Assembly: GCA_949825025.1 (NCBI GenBank)
Contig: OX463778.1
Span: 27,523,551 to 27,587,550 of the forward strand
Origin: Siphlonurus alternatus
Lineage: Eukaryota; Arthropoda; Insecta; Ephemeroptera; Siphlonuridae
Direction: 5' to 3'
Length of the DNA: 64,000 nucleotides
Shown: piece by piece, positions 12,371-26,300 of the stretch
Position numbering within the stretch: position 1 is the first letter of the stretch
Layout of the letters: every line of letters starts with the position of its first letter
The notes under the pieces: generated by a model
What the model saw: the letters and a program-made list of their open reading frames with translations, nothing else
Databases searched by the model: none
Told to the model about the DNA's origin: nothing
Program-made: the position numbers and the translations under genes

Positions 12371-12412
12371 TGGATTTGAGTGCGAAAGTGAAGGAGAACG
12401 GAGGAGCGGCAG
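12370..12412 (+). CDS. ham: ham coding exon 1
   Basis: ATG at 12370 (G at -3 and +4) encodes [14 protein letters not shown] plus one base, then donor G|GTACGA. The upstream frame is open back to 12286 without another ATG, so this may be the 3' part of a longer internal exon. Confidence 0.6.
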
Positions 12413-15400
12413 GTACGAGCATGGCACGGTTGGAAATAATGTTTTGTTTATATAGGGATGTAAATAGCATAATAGTAAGTGGAGTATTCAAATATATTGT
12501 TCATAATTTTTGAAGTTACAGCTGATGTCAGAAAATCATATTTACATGTTCATCTGTCACAAGTCATCGTCAAGCATGTCTCTCTCATTATGCAAAAATG
12601 AGCGTTACATCGAGTCGTAAGAGAAAATGCAAGCAAAACGTGCAATAAGTGCATGCAAGAAATTAAAGGGATTAAATATTACTGCAGCTTAAATTTGTTA
12701 CAAATTAAAATAATATGTAGCAAGTAAATTTGATATCATAAATTATATAAGAGCAATAAAGATATAAAAATGTAATGAGGTAGTTTATTCACATCTAATA
12801 TGTCCGCCGATAAATTAAAAATTTTATATCCCGATACCCTGCCTGCTTTCGATATTGGTTCTCTGGCTATCATATCACAAGACCGTTAAGTATGTTACGA
12901 CATACACGCGGGCATAAAGTTTTACGCCTTCGTGACAGGATAATAGCAGAAAGGTCTCCGTAAATCCGAGTTGTGATTTCGGTAAACGTGTGTGTGTCCG
13001 GCAGATAACGACGAGAGCACGAAACAACAGATGCCGGCAGGAGGCTGGGCACAGATCAACTAAATTAGTAAAGCCACAATATGGGTTTTATCAGCACAAT
13101 GTAAGGTCAAATCTGTAACGTCAATACGCAGTTTCTATATGTTTTGTTTGCTCTAATTTACAATAAAAATCAATTTATATCGATGTTTTTTTCCTGTTTT
13201 ATCTGACATAAATTATAGGTTTATCTTTTTTTATGCTATTTTTACGTTTTGTAAATAAAAATAGTTTTGTCAATTTAAAATAATTTATACAATATAATTT
13301 TGTGAACGGATTGTTTATATTAAGCTTGAAAATTATTTATATAAACTTACATAAACGTTTTATAACATTTATAAATAATAATATCACAATGCACATTCAG
13401 ATGAAATATTATATACATTTCTTATTCATATAAATACTGTTTTCTATTAAAATATATATGTTTATATTATATAGTATTTATAAAGGTTCATTATATTGAA
13501 ACATCTTTTTGCAATTATTTTCAATACAATCTGTGATGGCAATATGTTATTAGTGCATAATATTTGTTTTGTTATAAAAAAAAATACTAAATTAAAATTT
13601 CAAAAATATCTTTCATTTTCATAATTTTCATTATATCGATCAATTCTATATGCTAAAAATAAGCATTGCTTTTATGAGCTGACACGAACCAATATGAAAA
13701 TTTTACCTCTCATAACACGGTCGCAAAGCACCATCCTCCCCTAAGAAAAATTCCCCCCCCCCCTCTTCCCTGTACCCAAACTACATTATGACGAAGTGAC
13801 AACAATTTTACACCGAGAATAAAAGTCTAAAAAACCGAGTCAAAATGAAGCGATATTTTATCATTAAGTACCCCCATAAACGTCATGTGCGCACTGTGTT
13901 ATCAAACTGAAACGCGTTTAATGTAGAAGTTGGAGGAAATATTAGAAACATAAACCAACCAAAGGGACATCAATTTTTTAACGTGAAATTTCATTTTGCT
14001 GTAGTTTTAACAGTAAGTCTCGGCAGGCTATGAAAGTGAGTGGGAGACTTGGAATCAGGAAAAATACTCGGGATTTAGATGCTCAAATATATTAATATTC
14101 TCTTAAATATTATATACTGATTGAATTTCTCTTTATTCAAGGCTTGGACGAACATCAGTCAAATTTTTAAATACATAAATCAAGTCAAATCACTATAAAT
14201 AACAATCAAACAACAATTAAATACTCAATTTCTGACCTTTTATATTAAATAAAATTTAGTAAGAAAATATTTATAAAAATCAGTAAAATAAAAGATGTCC
14301 TATTTATGTATACAATTATTGTATATTATAGTACTCACCTTGCTCACTGCTGGCGTAAGTGTCAGTCCATGTTATTTAAATTTGAGTCATGCAGTACTTC
14401 TTCATTTTTATAAATAGTCTAGGCTCCCTCTTGCATTACGTATGTCTTGGATTGTGTTGCAAAAGTACAGCAGTAAAAAATTGCAGCAGTGGCGTTGGAC
14501 GACAAAGATTTAAATAATTTATTATATCTTAACTGCATGTGGTGAGCATTTACTTTGCGTGCTGAAAGGTTGCAACAAGTGGACTCCGCGATCTGACAAT
14601 GCATTCTCTCTCAAGTCATGCAAATCCTCGTGTTAGCAATCGTTCAGATGAAGATATCTTACGGTCATTTCTGATCTAGGTTAATTGCAGCTCTCAAGTT
14701 ATGCAAATTAGCGGCACAAGAGATCGCTCATGGTCAACAGGGTGCAGGGAAACCACATGCACGTTGGTGTGTTATGGTAAAAAAAATGGATTTCTCGTAT
14801 ATTAAGAAAAATTAAGAATGAGTGTAGATTTTGATGAAAATAAATTGTGTAATATAATATAACATTTGACATATCCTTTTAAGAATTTATGCATATAGTA
14901 TTAATAAAACAAAACCCAATATTTGAATTTTTACATTAAAATGCGTTCTCCAAAATAATACTTGAACATACGTAATATATATATTTTATTATGAAGATGA
15001 AATATAGTAAGTTTTATTTAACTTACAGACATTGGCAGTATTTTTATAATAATAGAAGTTTAAAATTATTATATTTTATTATATTTTTTGATAATTTTAG
15101 CAAAAACTTTGTAAACAATTTTGTGGCAAACTTTAAAACATAAATATTTGGAATTTTATTATGATTATTTTTATCATTTCATGAGGAAGACAAAAAGAAA
15201 ATAACAAATATAGTAAAATTGAAATAATATTCAAAACCCTGCATGAAAGTATAAAAATAATTGCAGTTTAATTTTATTGTAATTTATTTACTTGATATCA
15301 GAAAAAAGTTGACAGGTCTACATTGTGATTGAAATGGAAGAGGAGGTCACACATTAACTTTCATGTTTATCACCAGTCGACTTATTTGATTTTCTGTCAC

Positions 15401-18270
15401 CTCGTCGATATGACGTGCAGGAAACAATTACTCCATGCAACTATAATACTTCTATGAGGATAATGAACCTAAAATAAATCGTCCTTCGTCCGGAATAATG
15501 AGCTATCTGCCTACCCCGATCTCGTTGCAATAATGAGCTGTCTGCTATTTCGCAGGTGAGTGCAATTATGAGCTTTATTTTACAATTTACAGCTCATAAT
15601 TGCGATCACCTGATATAGCAGATAGCTCATTATTGCAACGAAATCGTGGTAAGCAGATAGCTCATTATTCTGGTCGAGGGACGATATACTGTAATTAAAG
15701 GCGCTCTTCGTCATGCATGTTCTTGCTGCTGCTGACCTATCCTAAATAAATTTCATAAAGTGCGTTTGTTGTGGTTGCAGGCAGCGGCAGTGAGGAGGCC
15801 CCGGGGCCCTTGACGGCGCCCACCGCGGGACCCGAGCCACACGAGGTAGCGCCACAGGAGGTGCTAGACTCAGAGGAGGTGGGAAGCGAGAGCGGGAGCG
15901 AGTCACCCAGCCCTCCCCAGGTACGAACTATGGACCTATCTACCGCCAACACCCCGTGGAGTCCTGCAGCCAACAACCTCCCTTTGAGGCTGGCAACACC
16001 CTCCTTCCTGGGCAGCAAGATGTGGAGTGGTGGAGACTTCGAGCCGAGGTTTCCCTGGGATGTAAGTAACAATTGATCTTCTTCCGCAGTAATGAAAGAC
16101 ACGACATTAATCTCCAATATCAATTAGAGAAAGGGTGGCGTGCTTAGCTCCTCCGCACTCGCAATAAACTTTATCCTCTTACCGCGGCCCGGCTTGGCTG
16201 ATGGCTACAGTAGCACGCAACTCAAGATACTTCTCATTACAATGAAACTTACTCGATTTAACATTACATTGATCATGAATTCTAATAAAAAGACTTGAAT
16301 AGAGTTTTACTTTTCAGTTATATTATCATAATTAAGATTTTAACATTATAATTATTTTCTGTACTTAAAAAGTTAAATATACAAATTTTCATAAAAAAAT
16401 AATACATTGTGACCTAATATTTTGGATTAATTCATTAAATTTACTTCTAAAAGTAATATATTTCCAAATTTATCTTAACTTTTTACAGTTTTCAATTTTG
16501 ATTCCCTTATTTATTTATTTTATTATATTATATATTATCACAGTATATTTAATAAGTAATTAAATCTCAGTTTGAAAATTTTAAGTACGAACATTAGTGA
16601 CTCAGGAAATTTATTATATTGATGTGGTTTTTAATACGGTACATTAAAAGATTAGCCCTCACTATTAATAATATATTCTGAAAAGTATTAGCATATAATT
16701 ATTAATGAACTTTGTATCATGATTATGAATATCTAGAGCTCATAAAGTTGGGTAAGTCGTATAACAATAATTCTTTTATAATGTTTAGATAATAAAAAGG
16801 TATAAAAAAATTGATTTAAAATTGAGATATTAAAAGTATATAAGTCTTTTAATTTATGCAAATTTAAATGTAATTTTGAGGTATTACGATGTAAAAGCGT
16901 TATGGACGCGTTATAACATGTATAAGAGAACACATCGTGCAGGCTAGATTAGCGCGTGTGGCCTTAATTGCACCTTTAGCTTATTAGCATACACTTGTGA
17001 GTCTAAAACTTTGGGGACTAATTGACTCTTGATACAATATTTAAATAATTACTCTTATGTACATATATAAAGCAATTATATTAAAAAACAGTACCATAAA
17101 ATATATTATTTCAAGTATAATAATGGTATAGTAGTACACACATGACAAATTACCTCCATGTTTTATATGGAGATTAGAAATTGTAAAATTTGAAAACTGC
17201 ATAATAAACTAACATAAAGTTATGAATGATTCATAATATGTTCATTACGAAAACTGAAAATACTATGACAAATATGACAATGTGTGAAGTATACAATTAT
17301 TTCTGTCATGCATTTCACTTTCAAACTAAGAAATTTGATATAAATTTTAAATAACCCTCTAAGTATATACTTTAATTTTTTTTAATGTTTGAATGTATTG
17401 TATACAAATATATGTATATACGTATTATTGCTAATATGTGAACTGTAGTGATAGATGTGTCCATTACTAAAAGTAAAGCTGGACTCGACTTTTTTTTTAG
17501 CTATACATCGAATATGTTTTTTAAGTTATAAAAGATGCTCAAGAAATGTCACGCCCGTCACGCTGCAGAAACTGCACTTGTCTAATGTGTTGGTGACAGT
17601 GCCAGCCTTGCAAGTACAGACCCCGCAATTAGAGCAGTCCCCGGGCTTTCGGACTTGTTGAGACTAACGACGTTGACGGGAGTGCCGAGGTTGCTTGGTC
17701 AAGTCAGCGGCTAGCGATCTCGAGGCAAAAGACAGCCCGGGGAGGAATGCATTGAAATGCCTTTCATGGGGAGTTTAAAAAATGAAATTTCTTACGTGTA
17801 AATTTTTTTATTTATTGCCCAACTGACTACACAATAAATCAACCAATTTGTGTTCAAGCATAGTTTAAAAACTGTGTTAACAAAAGTTTTAAGTGATCCG
17901 GATAAAACCATTTTACAAAGGTTTTAAATTAATATTTTATTTTACACTTAAAAAGAAAAAAAAAATTGGTTAGATGAGAAGGTTTGAACATCGCGACCCT
18001 TGAGGCAACAATGAAGCGATCGTTTTCTACTTTTTCCATTCAACTCTTATTGGCATCATTGGCACTGTGACACGACCCCCTGGCGACCCTTGGTCAGTGG
18101 TGGTGGCTGCAGGGACACTTAGCATTTCACTTTGATCACAAAGAGGGAAGAAAGTCGTCATTACCTCCCCCGTTTTTACTAAACTTCCCTTAATCTTTGC
18201 TCCCTCTCTCTTTCGTTCGCCGCCACAATTACGCTCGCAAATCTCCAGCTGCATATCTCACAACACGCAA

Positions 18271-18360
<90 letters not shown>

Positions 18361-20286
18361 AAATCTGTGCACATAACAGGCAATCTCAAAACGATAAAAT
18401 ATCCCAGCATGCACGTAAGCTTTAAACTATCTTCATTATAAAATGAAATATTTCTATATTGCATATTAGGAAAGGTGACCCTTATTTATATTATATATAA
18501 AATATGAAGTTATCTGCATGGCATTGTGATTTGTGATTATTTTGAATGTATTAAACACACGAAAGATTAACAATACTGATTACACAATAATTCTCTGTAA
18601 ACCGCTAGAGCATATTATAGAATAGAATAGAATAGAATAGAAAATATCTTTATTGCATAATAAAGATTATGTACATAAACTGCATGTTGACGTTTTTGTT
18701 TCAATTTATTTTTGCTTTGTATCACTAAATAATTATTTTTATAACTATTATATTATTGATAAATTGTCATTTTGAGCTTTTTGACAAAACTCTTCGATGA
18801 CCATATCACAAAATGAAAGTATTATATGTATATTATATCTATTATATCTTATAATATAATTAGTATACTGTGGAGAATTCAAAATTTAGCTATAACAGAG
18901 AGGAATAACAAAAATATTTATATACAAAAGATTTAATTATTATAATTATAATTCATGATTACTATGATTAGTATTTATTGAAAGAAATTAATTCCATTTC
19001 ATTTAATATATGTTAATTAAATTTAATTATTGATTCAACGGTTCAAATGATAAAATAAATTATGAAACAATATTAATATTTATTATTTTTTATTACAATA
19101 TATATTTTAATATTTAATATAATTTTAATTGAAAAAAAAAAACACACGATATCAGCACCATGCACAAATAAACATACAAAAATATCTCAATCATGATTGG
19201 CTTCATTCACTTACAAAAAAACAATACAATTATTAAATATCTATGATTATATAGTAGCCCATATAGTGGCAATAGTATAGACTTTGTATATAGTATAGCG
19301 TTGAGAAGCCGCCTCTTCTATACATTGTTGGCCACCCTGAACAAAGAGAACAACCTCATCACTTTGCGGTGTATTAATACAAGAGAGAGGTTGCTTGTGT
19401 ACTCTGTGAGTAGCAAACGTCGGTGGCGCTACATCGAGCCATGAATAATTCGGCTCCTTCTCCCTCCAGCATCCGGGTCCAGATTAAATCTGTATAATTA
19501 AGCATCCCTTGCTTGTCTAATTACATACGAAGTATATATACAGGTTAGAGGGGGACATAACGTCATATATAAATGTACAAAAGGTTACTATATACAACAC
19601 AATAAGGAATGAAGCAAAGAGGGGAGGGAGGGAGGTGTTTTTTATTTCACTACACCACTCGTTTTTTTACTATACATAACCCCTAGTGAGTAAAATAGTA
19701 TGAACGAGAGAGAGAGAGAGTTACTACCATAACTATTGTTAAATTGTTAATTTAGTGTCAACAGAAACCAATGTTTAGCAGTTCTACCGCAAAAACTATA
19801 TACGCTTATAACATAAATGGGGAGAATTCGTTATATGATTGCATTGATAAAATAGTGAGACTTTTAAACTGATCATTGATACAAATTAAATTGAAAATAT
19901 TTTTATATTCACATGTTTTTCTTATTTATTTAATAACAAAATTCAAAATTATACAAAACTTAAAATGTTAAAATAATTTGGATAGCAAAACTATGGTAAA
20001 AAAGATAATCGACCGTGACAGGACTCGAACCTGCAATCTTCGGATCCGAAGTCCGACGCCTTATCCATTAGGCCACACGGTCTGCTGACGTGGAAGCTTT
20101 GAAATATTGTTACATAACTTGGCTTTGAATTCTATATACTGAGCTTACATAATCGATAATACAATTTCATCATTTCATGTAAATTACAATATAGTATATA
20201 ATAGGAGTCTGTTTTAAATATCATCAATAATTCAAATAAATTATTCACATCTATAATATCATAAAGTGAATAATAGAGGGAGTATT

Positions 20287-20324
<38 letters not shown>

Positions 20325-23300
20325 ACACTGCAGATTGAATAATGTGCTGATCGTATCAATGATATATGAGATTGCAACACATTGTCGTTGTTGCTAATTG
20401 CCCCCTCCCTCCCCCTCACTGAGTTATTGTTACTCTGCATGCATGGATGCGATGTCCACTTATTGCGGCCCGTAACTCAACCGCGGCAGCTGGGCTGGAG
20501 ATGAGCCATCAATCCTCAGCATCCCTTGTCTCAGATAAGCTCAATCGAACACTTCATCAATTTTATGACGATGTAAGTTTTCGCAATAAGGGAAATCCTA
20601 CTGACCAAAACAGGATGTATATTGTCAAATTATCTTATTTAATGATAAATTATTATAATATATGTTGAAAGAAGGAAATTTTTAAAAAAGATTATTTTTG
20701 ATTTTGTGTCCGCCTTTTACGTTAATCTGTAAACACAGACAGTTTATATTCAAAACTATTTTATTTTTCCTGACATCATATCACTTCCTTTTATTGTTGC
20801 ATAGTTTTATTGTTTACTATAGTAAAATAAATAATAATTTTGTCATGATGTAACAAATATTTTAAAATTATTATTTTTTAGTTATATAATATTAAATTCA
20901 CAATTTATCAACACAAAAATTTAACCCTATTTATTTTTTATCATTACAATATGTAATAACAACAAAAGATAGCAATTTGGTACAAAAAGCAGCAGCAGCA
21001 GCCACCAATATAAATCAATATTTTTGTCTCCCCCCTTTCATATATTGTCTGCGCGGTCCGGCGGTGTCGCTGCACATTTGCTGGCTCATTTCACGACTAC
21101 TCAATTTACCAAGTTTCCAAAAAAGACATCACCTCCATATGTCCTCCACACCAGACGGGGGGATTACCCCACCCTAACATCGGATAGGCAGCCGAGTCAA
21201 CAATATAAAACGAAACCATTGTTAGCGTAGCTTCTTTATAATACGGAAAAAAAAAATCAATTTCATATTATTTATGTCATGTTATAAACAGAAGTAATAT
21301 TATTTTATGAGTTGTCATTTGAACCGTTTAACAGTTTTTTTTTATATTAATTTTTTTATACTTGATTGAATTTTATAGTATTCAATAATATTTGTAAAGG
21401 AAAAAAAAATACTTTTTTTTAAAAAGATACAATTCGTTGATTGTAAAAAAATAATATAATAGTATTGTCACAAGTTTGTAATATTTAATGTCAGGAAAAA
21501 AAAATGACAAACCACAAATTTATTCAATGTGCATTCTGTTGCGGTGTTTTCCACTCAATTCAGCAGCGTGCTATCTCGTTACGTGTTGTAAATTCACACC
21601 CCTATCTTTGTGGAGTGACAAGCTACTCGTCGTAGCTGCTGGATTTCACATCATCATCAGGTGACACATACACACCAAAGTTATTAGAGACCAGATATAA
21701 AAGTTAATATTTATATAAACAGCTAATTTAACACGAGAACTACTCGAAATAAAATATCTCATAAAAAAGCATATAAAAAAAATGTTGATAAGTATATCAC
21801 TGGATGGGGAGCAAGTATAGCTTGGTAGATTGTGTGTCGCGGAGTCTCCAATATCATCATCCCCAGGGTCCAGGTGTCTTCTCTCCCAGTGTAATGACAG
21901 CAGCACGCGACATGCTGCAGGGGGCGAGACAAAGAGTCAATATTGCATCTCCCATCAGCCGGCTACTGATACGGCGGCCTGGCACGCAATCTAAGTCCAC
22001 TTTTAGGCTTCAATATGCAATCAAAATAAATCGGTTGTTACACTGTGATGTGGGAGTGTTGTTACATTACACTGTCACAAAAAAAAAAAAAAAAAATCAT
22101 GCATATTTCAGAGCAGTGGTTTTAAAAAAAAGTCCTGCATGGGAGTCATCTTAGACGGTTTTGTAGTCAGTCCAATGGAACCAACTCGACGTCAAGAATA
22201 AATTGAACTGGGCTGCGGGGGCTTCCTATGTTGGAAAATAATAAGGGGGGATGCACTAAGCCACCCCAATGTCCATAATCTTCGTCTTACAAGCACTGGT
22301 AAAGGGACTCAATGTTAACACGGTATGACAAATATTCATTAGGTGAAAATTATTTAAATTGTAATTAACTCCAAATAATATAATTACTATGTAATTATTA
22401 TATCATTGTATGAGAACTGTATTTAATTGTATCAATCAAATTTCTAATGACTTTTATTATTTTTTTTTACACCGTGAATGAAACATAATCTGTATATTGC
22501 ATGTGACAATAATAATGATGCAGTTTTCAAGCAACTTTATTAAATTACAATAAATCAAGTTGCATATCCGATCTGGTTTATATCATTACTTTCATGGAAC
22601 CTGCTCACAGAATTCTGAAGCACTCCGCTCATGGCAAATCCTGTTTTCGATGCAACAGTTATTAAGCAGATAGCAGTTTCTGTTGCCTGCTCGTCAATTC
22701 AGGCGTGAAATTGACACTTAACGTAACAATAAATGTAATACTATATGTAGTTATGTTTATATAAACTTTGAGTACATGGAGAAATAATGTAAAGCAATTT
22801 TCAAAAAGTGTGGAATTTTAAATTTAATACCATATAATATAAATTAATACTATATATATAGAGAATACCACTCCCCCTCTATATCACATAAATGCTGCAG
22901 GTATCACTGAATATTTTGTTATTATCATGCACTCTTTATATTACATATAGAATCTGATAAGAAATCGTGTTACCTTCAATGTAAAAAAAAAACAAAACAA
23001 GGTTTTAAAGCGCATTGCTAATATTTGTTTTTCAAAACATCAAACAATTCTTGCCATTTTTTTTTTAGTTCTTTGTTAATTTTCTTCTGACTATGACATT
23101 TATCAGAAACAAAATTATCGTAAAAATACTACGTCTTTAAAACGTTGTTTCCGTAGAAACAATAATTCTTATTTAATGCCTGTAACAAATGTTAAAACTA
23201 GCATGCAATTTACAGAAGAAAAGTTGCATTCTGGTCTGCAGTTTGATGCACCCCCACGCAGTGTTGTTGGCATGATTGATGGTTTGAATTAAAATCTCGA

Positions 23301-26300
23301 GAGCATCGCTGTAACATCTGCCTCTCACCGCCTCGCTGCGTCCTTCGCTTGCGCAGACTAATCCAATCTTCCGTCCCATTGCCGCGAGAAGATCGAGAAA
23401 AATGTAATAACAAGTTCAATGTCTCAACATGCCAAGTACTTAGCTGAAATTAATCATCAGCGACCTTCTTGGCTTTCTATTTGACATTTTTTTTTCTGTT
23501 GTAAAATACAATTAGATAATACAGCATCTCATCTTTTTAGATTTCAAGAGATTTTACTTCATATTACTGGTTTTTTATTTAAATAATACTTATAACATAT
23601 ACCAGTATGTACGGTTTAATAATATTGAACGTTAAAAAACATGTTTAACACATTTTTACGTTAAAAAATTCTACTAGAAAGCAGGATATTTTTCTTCTTT
23701 TCATTATTGTATATGACAAGAAATTCTTGCTTTTCTTGGTTTATATATATTTTTGTACGAAAGCTTCATATATAAGAGAAGAGCATCCTGCATGTAAGCA
23801 CAAAGGAGAGGCGTTGATGTGTTCATCCTTACGTCTATTTAGCGGCGGTCCATTCATCTCGCGATGCCGTGGACAGATGCTGAGCAAGGAAGATTCCATT
23901 CCGTTCTAAGCGTAATCCGGTTATTATCATCCTTCACAAACAGTGTGAGACCGACCTGCCGCTTGTTTTGTGTCGGCCAGCAGCAGCAGCAGCAGCAGAC
24001 AGTTCGAGGCCAGGTAGTACGACAAGAAGAGAGCATTCTTGTACCTTGCCGCCGTCACATCTGTGCGTCGCAGTGCTCTTTCATAAGATTGGACGCAACA
24101 AGCAAAATCTCATAAAAAGTTTTATTGTGTTTAATTAATACAAAGGGAAAAATGTTAAGATAATTTTCTTCAGGTTTTAAATATAATAATATAATATTTA
24201 AAAATATTGTCAAATGTAATTTTTAATTGAAGTAATTTTATGACAAAATTCTAAAAATTTGAGTTAAATTGGTAATATTTTCTGATTTCATTCATTTTAT
24301 TTTTTTTATCAGAATAGAATCATAACGTTTATCATATTAACTTATTATGTGAATTTATTCTATTTATATACAATTCAATCAGATCATACATTATATATAC
24401 AGAAGATTTTTATTATTATAATTTATTTAGCGGCTAAATAAAAGTGAAATATAGGTATAATTTACCAAAGTAAAACTACTAAAAAACAAGTGAAATAATG
24501 TTGTCTTCATTGTAATAATTTAATTATAATTATATTACACGTTGAATATTCTTTAAATGACATTATAAGATAAGCCATTCATAATCTTTGAGAACTGAGA
24601 ATTCAGATTCATAATATAATAAACAACATTTAACTCCGTATATAACAGACCTTATAAAGATATTTTACCTTGGAATTTTTGCTTGCTTTATATAATAATA
24701 ATAATGTTCACGTAGGCTCACATAAGAAGAAGCAAAACTACCTGTGCATGCAAGCAGATTCCTGCAGACAAATGTGTCACTGCAAGGATCTTTCACACCT
24801 CTAACAAAGAGCGTATTTTTTACACCCGGCTGCATTTGAATGGGATGGTGCCTTCTGCTGCCTACCGACCGGCTTACGTGTCTATTGACGAGGACACCGC
24901 GGCAGATGACGGCTGCAACAATCGCAACCTCCCTCAAACGTTTTCCTTTCAAGTGTGAACTGTCAATGTTGCTGCTGCAGATCGATCTATTGACGAAGCT
25001 GCAAGGAGAAATTTATTTAAAAAATTAGACACTTAATTTATTTCAATTTTTTTTATTTGATGAAAAAAAATATATAAAGAAAAAAAAAAAGGTAAATGAT
25101 TGATTGAAAAGAATTTTAAGTAACCTGATATATGCTGCCACCTGTATATTTATTAGTGAACTACTTCATAACTTTTTTTTTTATTATGTTAACAAACAAA
25201 TAAATACAGCCAATTGAATTAAGGCTCGCTTGAAATGTTATTTTTATCTTATACTAAAAAAATATGACTTTAAATTAAACATTTGTTTATATTATTGAAA
25301 TTTTTGTAAAAAAACAAATACATTCTCGATTTTTTAATACAAGCTACACTAATTTGCATAAATTTATAATCAAACATCATTATTTACATTAAAATTCTTT
25401 GTCGGTTGTATTGCAGCATCTTTCCGTTTTCTGCAACTCCATTTTCTATGACTGCCATAAAAATGACATAAAGCCGTAAAGAGATTTCTGTGTTGCACGA
25501 CGAGCCGAGGGGTATCACTGGCGCACGCTCCGTCACTCTTGCGGAACCTCCTCGGCAAAGTGCCATCGAGGAGGAAGCGTAATGCACTTACCGCGTCCTA
25601 GCTGCAGTCTGCTGCACCCCAGACACCTCTCTCCCTAGCTGCCACAAAAATACATTTACTCACCAACCCCAAGCGTGCCCACAAACACTTATTCTTCTTT
25701 TTCTTAATTAGGTACATTCTAACGCAGACACAATGCATTCACTGTGGCTAATTAAATATCTCCTAACTTTCCATCTAAATAATTTGATTGCCTTATGATT
25801 TAACTAGAGCTATTAATTTCAAATGCCCAGTTTTGAGATCTATAAACATGCAGTAGTTTTTGGTAAAATATTACCAAATATTATATTATTATAAAATAAT
25901 AAAATTATAATATTATTATATAATGACGTTTAATTCACCGTCAACCTCATTACTGCTCAAAACTTTGTCCAATTTAATGTTATTTAAATTATTGGCTATT
26001 TTCTAACGTATAAGATTGTAGCCAGAACATGGTAAAATATCGAGGCAATATATATCTCACTCGTTTGCGCGTGGCTTTATTTGCTCCATCGACATTCCTT
26101 ATGAGGGAGGAGTCAGCAAAAAGCCGTCAAGATGGCGGCGAGCGCACCTCACTGACAACAATGCTGCTACGTCAGCGTACCCAAGACGTTACAATAAACA
26201 CGTGCGAGGCTTCTGAGCTGCCGGACTTTCTTTGACCAACTTGGTGTTACGGAGTGTTAAGAAAAGTGAAGCTCTAATAAATACATCTTAATGTAAACTT

